A DNA stretch of 64,000 nt from Eudorina sp. 2006-703-Eu-15 (taxonomy: Eukaryota > Chlorophyta > Chlorophyceae > Chlamydomonadales > Volvocaceae): contig BDSI01000017.1 of the NCBI GenBank assembly GCA_003117195.1, positions 248,001 through 312,000 of the forward strand. Reading direction: 5' to 3'. The position numbers were made by a program, and so were the translations under genes. Under the pieces are notes generated by a model. That model saw only the letters and a program-made list of their open reading frames with translations, was not told the DNA's origin and ran no database searches. This document shows, piece after piece, positions 24,460 to 35,345 of this stretch. Each line of letters starts with the position of its first letter. Positions within the stretch are counted from its first letter, which is position 1.

Positions 24460-25190
24460 GCGGGTTCTACGAGCTTTATGTCATCATGCCACACCCCAAC
24501 AGCGATCTCGCATCTACAAACCAGGTACTGCTTCAACAGGTACATGCTGCGGAATTGTTATAATCCGTCACTAAAGAGGGTTGTAGTGTAATTAACAACG
24601 CAGCAGGTAAGAGTCTATCACCGCTTTTTTAAGAGCCATGTCAGGGGCCACATGTTCGACATAGCACTTAGGCCGTGCCAAACATCGCCGCTTGCACCAG
24701 GTTCAGATCATCTCCTAAAGAATACTTGTAACATACCTTTATCCATGTGTCCATGATCTGCGCACCAGACACCGAGTATTCGGTGTTCACCCTTTAACGT
24801 TGCTCCATGGTTCACTCAAGGTCCAAATCATAGCGGCTGGTACCTGCTTGATGTTTCAGAAACACTTTGACGCGTATAAATAAAACTTGCAGTGAGAAGT
24901 GCGGAGTTGCAAAGGCCCAACTCTTTGTCGCGTTGCCGTAACATAGACCGTCCGAAGATAACCGGCCGCGCGAACGCAAGTCTTGACGTGCAGAAAATGC
25001 AGCATCTTCATCTCAAACATGTCACCTCACATGCCGGTCGCATATGTGGACTCGACGATTGTTTTACTCCCGTTGATTCAATCAAGGGTGCGGGTCACTT
25101 CTGATATCTTCAACCACCAAGGCTGAAGGAAATTGAAGGATGACGTGATCTTTAACACGCCCCCAGCGTTAGACCTGGACAACCGTTAAT
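24460..25190. promoter_or_regulatory. Divergent promoter region shared by the E3 ligase and IBtk-like genes
   Basis: Only 731 bases separate the provisional start of the minus-strand UBR E3 from the ATG of the plus-strand IBtk-like gene. The middle part (about 24560-24900) is clearly more AT-rich than either gene. No protein-like frame was found, although a short 5' exon of either gene could be hidden here (a minus-strand ATG at 24545 is one option). Confidence 0.55.
24875..24884 (+). promoter_or_regulatory. Candidate TATA box (TATAAATAAA)
   Basis: A perfect TATA-type decamer lies in the AT-rich divergent region, about 316 bases before the ATG at 25191. A start site 25-35 bases downstream would give a 5' UTR near 280 bases, plausible for this kind of genome. 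The position and orientation fit, but no initiator or transcript evidence is available. Confidence 0.35.
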
Positions 25191-28100
25191 ATGTCGCTTG
25201 TGGAGGTCGTCAAACACGGCAGCGCCCTGCATGTGGATGCAGCAGTGCAGAAGCTGCCCGGACAAGTAAACAAGTATGTTGATATCGAGCAACGTCCGCC
25301 TAGCTGTTGCACCGGCCCACGGACCTCCCACGGACCCGTGCGCACCTACACGCCTCGCCGTGGAAGTGCACCCTGTGTACACGAAGCATCCGCTGGAAGG
25401 CTCTGTCTCCATTACTTATGCAAATCCCCCAATCTCTCAAGTTTGCTCGACCCACCGCACCCACAGGCCCGGCAGCAGCGAGGTTTACCCACTGCACGTG
25501 GCCGTATGGCGCAACCACCTGCCCATCATTGAGCGCCTGCTGGAGGCTGGCGCCTGGCCCAACTGCTCTGATGGCGAGAGCGGCTGGTGGGTCGGGAACG
25601 TAGCCGCTGGTGGGTCGGACCCTAGCCGGGAGGACTCATACTGGCATACATGTGCGGTATGTGCGGCTGGGCAGCATGGCAGGTGCTGTCCTGCGTGACC
25701 TCTGCGTTACACGATGTGGGTCAGTTGCAGCAACAGGTCCAGCGGTATTCAGCCGCCAAACCTCGGGTTCTGGTGCATTCCCGGATGGCCCACATCGCTT
25801 GCCTGTTCTTCAAGGCTCATGTTCGGTTGGCGACGCAACAATGGTCTGCGGCGACGACGGCAGCTCCCATGGACATGAGCAGATGCGCTCCAGCGCAGTA
25901 ACCTCTGGCACCGTTGCCCTTGTAGGACCCCGCTCCACCGGGCTCTGTACCTCGGGCACCTGGCGGCGGCTGCAAGACTGCTGCAGGTGCGTGTCGGATG
26001 GCGACAGCATCCATTGGTTGGATCCTGTATCCCAGGGTAAGGTTGCCAGCACGCCAGCCGCGCATGCGCCAGCATCGCCAGGAGCTGATGGCAAGGGAAG
26101 CCGTGGTCCGTAAAGGGTTCGATGCAAGACCCGGCCGTGTCTCTGTTTCCACGGGCGGTCGGGAGGAAGGGCGTATTGGGGTCGTCGTTGTGTGGCCCTC
26201 GGTTCACGTGCTGCGAAGCGCCGCATCCACACTGTGGAGCGCTGCACTGACATCTGCTTCTTGTAATTGTATGACGGTGTCGAAGTCTGGCTGGCCCCTT
26301 CTCGACTGCCTCTTGGCCGTTGTTGTTGCCGCTGCAGGCGGGTGCGTCTTGTGACGCCGGCGACCTGCAGGTGAGGTGGCACGATGGGCCTGTGGAAATA
26401 GCTAAGGTGCTTGAAAGGCCATGTATGGGCGCTGCTTTTTGGGAGGGTGCTCATCTGCTCAACCAAGTCAAATGGTCCAAGCGAATGTGACAAGAAACAT
26501 ACCCCACCGAGTACAACCCTCCTGGCCGCCTTGTGCACTGGCCGGCACTGCAGGGACGCACCCCGGTAGACCTGGTCGCTTTGGAGCTTCGGCGGATGCC
26601 TGCGGAGGGCTCGGGGCGCTGCAGCTCTATTTACAGCTGGGGCAGTGGGGCCAACTACCAGCTTGGAACAGGTGGGCCAGCACGCGGCATGTCCGGCGCA
26701 CGTTGCGTCTCCGCCGCATGGGGCGGAGCGTTCGATTGCGTGTTGGGTCGCCGGCTTTGGGAAGCGAATGCCGACGAATCGGAGGGCTGTATTGGTGGCG
26801 CTGGAAGCAACCGGGCGACATACGACCCAGGGGACCGGGGAATGGAGGTTTGGGATAGTTCATGGTGCTGGACGGGCAAGTCTACAGCGGGCATAAAGTT
26901 AAGCCAAAATGATGAAACCGAAGGTCCGAACACGGCGTCTTGCCGTCAACTGTTCATCGTGCGTTACCCAAGGGCATACGTTCGCGACTGCGTAGTTGTT
27001 GCCGGTTAATGGCCACCCTGGGGGTGTGCTTCCTGAACTACATGCGTCGTGCGGTTCGCAATCCCATATCCCTGCAGGCTCCACAGACTTCCATCTGAAT
27101 CCGTTGCGCGTTGAGGCCCTTCAGGTGCGTGCATGCCTGCATTCTGCATGTGTTTTGTCGAAAGCGCCCTTTCCGTCAGGGCGGATGTGGCGACTGGGGG
27201 TTTATAAGAAAAACAGCCCCGACAAACCTAGCCCGGCGACTGGGGGAACCTTACATTGGCTTCGAAGCAAGGAGGCTGCAGGCCCTCACCACGATTCCGA
27301 CATACCACGGGGAGGATGAGGCGGGCGGAGAGCGGGGGTACCGCAGGGTTGACGCTGGACTTGACTTCTGGGCGATGCCGGGCGCATGTAGAACGGCCTC
27401 TCCTCGCTTGCTGGTGTTGCTCATGTCGCCGCAATCCCGGCCGCCTGCATCTGCTAGGGTCTCGGCGTCGTGGCGGTGGCGGCCGCCAAGTTCCACAGCG
27501 CCGCGCTGACGGGCGAGGGGCGGCTGCTGACATGGGGCTGGGGCCGCGGCGGCCGGTTGGGCCACCCCGACTACAACATCCACAGCGGCGAGTCGGCGCT
27601 CATCCAGCCCTGGCAGGTGGCGGGGCTGGGCCGCCGAGTGGTGGTCAGCATGGCGACGGGCAAGCACCACATGGTGGTGGCCACCAGTACCGGGGACGTC
27701 TGGACATGGGGAGGCAACCGGGATGGCAAGGTGAGCGGCGGGAGCTGGAAAGCAGGGGATGATCGTCCGGGGACGGAATTGACGGCGGTGCCGCGGCGAG
27801 AGCCTGTACAGGTTGCAAGAAGGTAGAAAGGCATTGCGGCAAGCAAGAATGACCACAACGTCCCCAAGGGACAGGGCAGAGGGGTCGGTTGCGGCACTTG
27901 GGTATCCATGAGCACGCCAAGTTGGATCACCGGTCACATGCGTTCAGCAGGCATGGGCAATACAATGATCTCGGGCAAGGTTGGGGTCGCACAGGCAAGG
28001 GCTGGACGTGAGATGGTTGTCCAGGAGGCTGGGGTGCCTGCATGGGCCCCACTCCACCTGCAAGACCTGCCCCCTGTGCCGCCGCCCTCCCCTCACTGCC

Positions 28101-31100
28101 CGTCCAGTTGGGCTACCCCAATGTGGACACGCAGCCCACGCCCCGAAAGTGAGTGGTGCGGCCGGGAGGCAGGACACGGGGACAGGGATGGGAATTCTCC
28201 GCACGGGGCCCACGGAGGGAGGGGCCGGTGACCGGCCGATGGCACACGTCCGTTCAGGATAGCGCGCCATTAGCGGCTGGCAGCGGCGGCCTGGCTGCCA
28301 AGACCTTCCTACCTTGTTGCCGGGGGCACAGGACCTCCCTATCTCACAGCGACACAGGCCTGCGCGCCTCGCCTGATCACTGGATGCTTGACTTCCTGCG
28401 TGGTGGCAGGGTCGACTTCAAAAGCCGGGCGGTGGTGGTGGCGGCTTCCAACCGCCACAGCGCCTGCCTCACCACGGCGGGGGAGGTGTGGACCTGGGGA
28501 GCGAACAACGACGGGTGAGAGCGGGCTGCAGGGGCGGGTGGATGCAGGCGGGAGGAGGCTCATTGGGCTGGCACACCTGGCCGCATGGAGTGATGGGTGG
28601 CACGATATGCTACCGTATTCAAACAAGGGGCGTTCTCCACGACCGTATCGACGGGGGCGCTTGCCGCATTCCCCGAGAGGCGGAATGCTGGCAGTCTCCA
28701 GGTGCGGTTAGCGCGGGGTGGAACGTGTGGCGGATAGCCGAGTCAGTTGAAGGCCCATAGCGTCGTGTTGGATGCTGTGTTTGCCCGCTCCACGGCTCGG
28801 AAACCTTTGGCCTACCGCAGGCAGCTGGGTTACGGCACCAACAACTCGGCCAACAACCCGTCGCCCCGCGTTGTCGAAGCCATGAAGGTGCGCCCGCGCG
28901 GAAAAGAGGGAGAGCGCTTTTGCCCAACAATCTTCGCGAAGTTAAATGGTCGTCCTTATGTCCGCTGCATTGGAGACAGGCCGAGCTCTCCAATCCTCAG
29001 GTTGTCTGCGTGTTATCTCTCCGCTTAACAGGGTTGTCACCCCCTGCCGCCGCCCCGGCCCCACAGGGCAAAGCGCTGGTCGCCCTGTCCCTGTCCAAGC
29101 GGCACACAGTGGTGCTGTCCGCCGAGGGAGACGCCTACACCTGGGGCCACCGGGTCGTCACCCCGCGCCGTGTGCAGCTGGCGGGCTGCCGGGACACCGC
29201 CCGCCTCGCTGCGGTGCAGCTGCAGCAGCAGCAGGCGGCCGCAGCGGCTGGCATCGCAGCCCCAGCGCCGTCGCTAGGGCCATCAGCAGCAGGCGCTGCC
29301 GCCGCCGCCGGCAGCCTGGACGTGCGGTTCCACCGCAACCACGCTGAGGTGGTCCGTCCCGAGGCGGCGCTGGTGGCGGCGGGCTTCACACACACAACGG
29401 TGGTGACGCGGACGGGGGAGGTGCTGTGCTGGCGCAGCGCGGACCCGGCGTTGCGGGCGCAGGAGGTGGCGGGCCCGCTGGCGGGCAAGCGCGTGGTGGC
29501 AGTGGCGGCCGGCAAGACGCGCACCGTGGTTTGCACCGACACGGGGCTGGTGTTCATGTGGGAGGACAAGGGGGAGCGGGAGCGGGGTATGACGGCGTGT
29601 GGCGGCGGAGGAGGTGGCGCGGCCGCGGGGCCAGGGGCTGGGCCAACGGGAGCGGCAGGTGCCGGTGCTGGGGCGGGGGCCGGCAAGGGCGCTGACGCGG
29701 CAGGCGGCTCGGCGTCAATGCCCGGAAGTGGAGCCGCAGCGGCGACGGTGGCGGCAGTGCAGGGTGTGGGTGCAGCGGCGCCCGGGCAGGCGGGAGGCGG
29801 CGGCGGCACCGTGGGAGCGGGTGAGGAGGCGGCGCCCATCGTGCCGGCTCGCGTGCCGGGCCTGACCCGCGTGACGCAGGTGGCCGTGGGGGAGAAGCAC
29901 ACGCTGGCGCTGCAGGCGTGGACGCTGCCGCCCATGCCCGACGAGCACGGCGTCATGCCGACGCCGCGGCGCCGCCGGCACCGCCGCAGCGGCGCCAACG
30001 ACGACGTTGACGGCACCGACAGCTCGGACGACGAGGCGGCCGGCAGCTGGTGGCGGTCGCGCGGGGGCTCCCTCCGCGCGGGGCCAGGTGCCTCCGTGGG
30101 GTCGCTGCCCCGCGGGGCCGGGGGGCCCATCTTGGGCTCCTCAGTCGGCCCAGCGCCGCCGCTGGGCTCCAGCCCGTTGGCGCGGTCCCTCAGCGGCGCC
30201 GGCGGAATCGACCTGGTGCCCAGTCCGATGACGCCCGGGGGATTGGGCAGCGGCAGCGCGGCTGGGGCGCACGCGGGCGGCTTTGTGGGGCTGATGGGAC
30301 GACGTGAGCACCGCCGGGAGTGTGTCAGTGCGGGTACTGGGGCGGGAGCGGAGGATGACCCACAGGGACCCGGCTGGGAGCTTTTCAGCCACAGGCCCGA
30401 AGTGGAGGCGGGCGGCGACGCACCGTCGCCGTCCGCCCGCCCCCGGCGCAGCAGCGGCGGCGGGTTCGTTGATGACGGCGATGATGACATGTTCGGGTTC
30501 GCTGACGGCGACGGCGCCACCCGCGGCCGCCGCAGCGACGCCGGCGGCGGTGGTGGTAGCGGGTCCGGGGCGGTGCCGTCGCTGCAGGTGCTGTGTCAGC
30601 GCGTGGTCGCGTCGCAGTTGGTGGAGCCCCGTACGGCACTGCCGATCTTGGAGTACGCTGACGTGGCCGGCGCGACGCTGTTGCGGTGCTACTGCCTCGC
30701 TGTTGCTATCGCCAACCTGGACTGCACTCTGCTGGAGGCCCCGACCGGCCTGACCGGCCTGGCGCCGCACCTGTTGGCTGAGCTGGAGCACCTGTACCGA
30801 GCCGCCCTGCTGGCGCCGTGCGTCCAGTCGCAGTCGAGCCTTCCCCGGCAGCCCTCGCAGCAGCAGCTGGCCGCCATGGGGCCGACCGACGCCGCAGCGG
30901 GCGGCATCCTGGGTTCCAGCCCACCAAGCGGCGGCCTTGCCCGGGGCGGCAGCTCGCTGTACGGCTCCTCTCTCGGCGGCGCCGGTGGCAGTAGTGGCGG
31001 GTTCGAGTCGCAGCTGGCGGCGCTGGAGGCTTTCCACCGGCACAGGTCCTTGATATCGAGGCTGCAGCTGGGCCGTCGTCCCACGGCGGCGCCGGTGTGG

Positions 31101-34018
31101 CTGGAGGGCGCCGCGGCGACGGACCGCATGGCCCCGCAGGCCAGCAGCCGGCTCGCGGCGGCGGCGCTGACGGCGCTGGGCGCTGTGGGTCACGCCGGGG
31201 GCCCGCTGGGGCACAGCCTCGCCGGCGGCGGTACAGCAGCGGGCGGCGACGAGGCGGGCGGTGGTGGTGGCGATGCGCCGGGCGGCGAGGTCGGGCGGCT
31301 GATCCGTAACCTGCAGCGCAAGCTCCAGCAGATCGACAGCCTGGAGGAGCAGCAGCGGGCGGGGAGGCAGCTGGACGCGCAGCAGCTCGCCAAGATGAGC
31401 CAGCGGGGCGCACTGCAGGAGGCACTGATGGTGAGGGCGACGACAGGCTCCTGGCGTTGAGGATCCTGATCGGGTTGAGGGGACTTTGTAGGGCTGGCGG
31501 TAGGGGTTTTCTGCACAGTCGGGTGGGCCGTGGGCTGCTTGCGAGTTGATTGGGCATGTGCCAGGTATGTTCAGGCGGTCTGCTCCGGTCCCGGTTTCTA
31601 GCCCCTAGCCAACCGAGTGAGGCGCTGGGGTGACCGACTCTTGGGCCGCCTGCCTTGGGTTACCGGCCAGCCCAAAGCCTGCCGAGCCCTGTCGTCACAA
31701 CCGCAGCGCCGGACTGGTGGCGTTGCTTGGGACGGAGCTTACTTGCGCCGCTCGCTTCTTAACCCGTTGCATCCATCCATGTCGTGCGACCCCCAAGGCA
31801 CTAGCGGCCGGTGCCAGTGTGGAGTCCGTCAAGCAGGCCATCGCCCACAGCGCCGAGATAGTGAGCAAGCTGGCAGCCAGGCCCGACGCGACGCCCGCCG
31901 CCGCAGCGCCGGCCGGGGCGAGCGCCGGCGCCGGCACCAACGCCAACGCCAGCAGCAAAGCGAGCAGCAGGGGCTCTGCGACGCCGGGTGCTGGCGCTGC
32001 GACGTCCACCCCGCAGGCTGCCCAGCACCCCCCGCAAGGCTCCTTGCAGCAGAGCGGTGGCAGCTCTTCCTCTGCGCGGAAGAAGGGCGCGAAGGAGGGC
32101 GCAGCGGCCGTTGGGGGCCCCACATCCGCTGCTGCCGTGGCGGCGGAGCCGGGGTTGCGGACCGGCTGCGCGGCGGCTGGAACAGCGGCGGACGCCGCCT
32201 CCGCAGCTAGACCGACGGCGGCCCCGCAACAGGCATCCGGCGGCGGCGCGGCTGCTGGCGGCAGCAGCAGCAGCAACACGGAAGGTGCCGCCCTGGGCAT
32301 GCAGGCTGGGGCGTCACCCGGCCTTGCCGGTAGCGGACCTGCCTCCGCGAAGAAGCAGCAGTCGCGCCGCGGTGCTCTGTCCATGTTCCTGTCCGGGGCC
32401 CTGGACCAACCGCTGAGCCCGGCGCCGGCTCCTTCACCGCCGCCGCCGACCGGCACACCGGCTGTCCCCAAGGGCCCCGCGTGGGGCGGCGCCAAGCTGC
32501 CACCCACGCCGGCGGCGGGCAACAGCCTGCGTGACATGCTCACCCAGCAGCCGTCTTCCCCGGCGCCATCGCAAGCAGCTGCAGCGCAGGCGCAACCCCG
32601 ACAGCAGCAGTCACAGCTGCCGGCGGCGGCTTCCCCTGCACCGCCCGTCCGCAGCAGCTCGGGACTCGGGTCCTCCTCGGAGCCAGCCCTATCCGGGCGC
32701 ACACCCTCAGGTCCGCTGCCGCTCCCCATTGCGGCGGCCGCGGGGGCGTCCGCGAACAGCTTCCCCATCGCCGCTGCCGCCGGCGGGCGCAAGCCCGCGT
32801 CGTCGCCGTTCACGACCGCTGGGGCGAAGGCGGCGGCTGGCGGTCCTGCCAGCGCCTCTACAGGACCCGGCAGTGCCTTGCAAGCCACGGCGTCAGCGTC
32901 TGGTGGTTCGGCTGCTACTGCTGCTGCTGCTGCTGCTGGTGGCGGCGCGGGTGGCGGCGGCGGTGCCGTGAAGCTCACCCTGGCTGAGTTCATGTCGGGG
33001 CGGCCCATCACGGCGCCGCTGCAGGTCAAGGCCCGGGAGCAGCAGGAGCGGGAGAAGGAGCCGTCGGGACCCGCGTGGGGGGGCCCGCAGGGGAGCAGCC
33101 CGGTCGCCACCAAGTCGCTTCTGGACATACAGGTGCGCGGGGCTGCAGTGCGGCTGGGTGGGAAGTGGATGGAGGGCGGTATCGCCGATCGTGGTGACCA
33201 AGTGCGGACCGACGTCGCGCGCGTCGGCACGGAGGCGCTGCCACGGCACTGACACCTGCGCCTGGATCTACGTACCCTTGGACACGGCTTCGGGGAGTCT
33301 TGGGTGTACCGCCATAGTTGTATCCCGTCTTCCCCTGGCGGAGCGGTCCGGTTGCTCGGTGTGCGGCATCTGACGCGACATCCTCTCTCGGCTCGCCTTC
33401 CCTCCCTCCCCGCAGGCCGAGCAGGCCCAGGTGCAGAAGCGCGTCGCGGCCAGTTGGGCCAAGTCGGCAGGGCCGGGGATCGCTGCAGGGAACGCGGGTC
33501 TTGGCGCTGCGTCCGCGGCGGGCTCGGCCACCGCCAGTGCGGCGGCAGCGGCGCCGTTGGGCTCCTCGCCACCGATGGGCCGGTCCGTACTGCTCTCCTC
33601 AGGCGCCCCGGGTGGAGGAGGAGGAGGCGGAGGTGGCGGGGGCGCCCCGCCTCCGCAGCAGCCCAGCAAGTGGTACGTGCCAGAGCAGTGCCAGCCGGCT
33701 GTGGCGGCGAAACCCCTGACAGCGATCCAAATCGAGGAGCGGGCGATCAAGGAGCTGACCGCGCGATATGGGGGCCGTGGGGTGGCGCGGGTTGTGCCCC
33801 AGTCGCAAGCGGTGGCGGACAGCGCAACGGCGGCACCTGCGCGACCAGTGGCCTCGGGTGGCGCAGCGACGGCCCCCGGGCGAGGTCCCGGAGGACCGGC
33901 TGGTAGTGCGGCTGCCGCGGCGACTGCTGCTGCCAATGGCGCAGTGACTGGGGCCGGGGACGCGGCGGCCGCCGGCCAGAAGACGAAGCGGAAGGCAGGC
34001 AAGCCTAGCGCTTCTTGA
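25191..34018 (+). CDS. Ankyrin-RCC1 repeat protein, IBtk-like
   Basis: There are thirteen exons: 25191-25273, 25467-25586, 25926-25986, 26338-26370, 26554-26671, 27078-27124, 27458-27730, 28108-28148, 28410-28514, 28821-28887, 29067-31430, 31798-33132 and 33416-34018. All phases agree; 5250 bases give 1749 aa. Residues about 29-100 hold two ankyrin repeats (VYPLHVAVWRNHLPIIERLL; TPLHRALYLGHLAAAARLLQ). RCC1 repeats follow: IYSWGSGANYQLGTG, LLTWGWGRGGRLGHP, DVWTWGGNRDGK, EVWTWGANNDG, DAYTWG. Around 820-905 (PRTALPILEYADVAG onward) the protein resembles the helical part after a BTB domain in IBtk proteins, but a BTB core is not apparent. The C-terminal half is Ala/Gly/Ser/Pro-rich and disordered. 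IBtk proteins in animals are substrate adaptors for CUL3 ubiquitin ligases. Whether that holds here is inference, given the missing BTB core. The 33-base exon encodes AGASCDAGDLQ, finishing the second ankyrin repeat. Confidence 0.88.
26338..26370 (+). other. 33-base micro-exon of the IBtk-like gene
   Basis: The exon is flanked by TTGCCGCTGCAG and CTGCAG|GTGAGG and is phase 0 on both sides. It encodes AGASCDAGDLQ, which is the expected finger between one ankyrin helix pair and the next (GRTPVDLVALELR). It is too short for most gene finders. Confidence 0.8.
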
Positions 34019-35345
34019 GCGGATGGGCGGTATGTAGCTGTATGTACAGGACGCGGAGCAGGCCTGCCGCCTTTCCGAGCTCGCTCTGGTGTTGTGGGGC
34101 GGACGCGCGTCGCCCATCACCCGCGCGAATGGGAGCCTTGTAGGGCCGGCACTGGCGCTTATGGGGGTGTGGCGGCAGGCGGTGCTTGGGACGCGACGAT
34201 CTCGGCGATTGCGCAGGAATGGGTGCCGGCGCTCCGCGCTCGCTCCGCCCCCTTGGTTATTTTACCGGAGGACACGGAAGGGATGGGGCTTGACAGACCA
34301 GGACACTGCGTGCCCGCCGAGAGGTAGATGAGGGTACCGTAGATGAGCGATCTGCACAGAGTTGTGTGTTTGAGCTTTTATGAAGTTGCCGAGGGATACT
34401 GACCACGAGAGGAAGAGAGTGTTTGCTGGTGCTGCCGCCGGAGCGGCAGTTGGGTGGCTCTGTCACGCCCAGCGTTCCCCCGCACCATGTTATCCGACTG
34501 ACGAGGTGCTCGTGCTGTTTTCTGTCTTTCACGTCGCGTTGCGTAGACCGTTTGGCCTCTCGCTCGACCGCAGTGCAGCGCTGGGCGAATGCGCAGCTGA
34601 CGTACAGTTACAAGCAAGGCACAGCTCCCTTCCGCAGCGCGTGTAAAACTGTCGGCGCTGCGTGTGTTGGTGCTGGTGCTGTGCAAAGACGCACACCTCC
34701 GTCGCCACGCCAGCACCTTCAAACGCCTGGTGGGACAACTACTGATCGCCAGCCACATGCCTGCTTGGAACCCCGCAGACGCACCCGCGTGGTAGCCGGC
34801 AAAGAAACAGCCCTCCGCGATGCCATACGGCCGTTCAAACACGTTCAGAGCAAACCTGCTGTAGCACGGTCAATCCTGCCATGCATGCCCCTGCATGCCG
34901 CGCCGGTAAGAAAATTGTCCCAACTGATCCTTCACGAGACGGTCGGTCCTACGGTGCCTGATATCTTCACCTAGTCATGGTCCTACAGTCACTTCCTCGG
35001 TGTCGTTTGTCCTGACCTGGGGCATATACCTGACCTGGCTCCTTCCGGCCCTTATGCGGTGAGTGGCCGCCCAATAAAATCCCACACTGAATCCATTCGC
35101 ACGCAATGCAGGACACGCACACATATCGTCACACCACATCACATCACACCTCGCTGCTCTCACCCCCGCTCCGCTCACCCATGGCACTGCGCAACGTCCC
35201 TGTCTGCCGGCAGGTCAGGAGTCATTGATTTTGCTTCCCCGGACCAACGAGCCCAGCCGCACCACCTACCCCACCTTGCTCAACCGTCACTCCCTCCCTC
35301 AGAGGCGGCAGCGTTCAAGCAGACATAACTCACGCATGGGGTACG
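34019..35345. other. Convergent intergenic region (3' UTRs)
   Basis: This is a gap between the stop of the IBtk-like gene and the stop of the large low-complexity gene on the opposite strand. A plus-strand candidate polyA signal (TGTAA, 34642-34646) lies only 30 bases from a minus-strand one (TTACA, 34608-34612), so the two transcripts may end on top of each other. No coding sequence was recognised. Confidence 0.45.
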
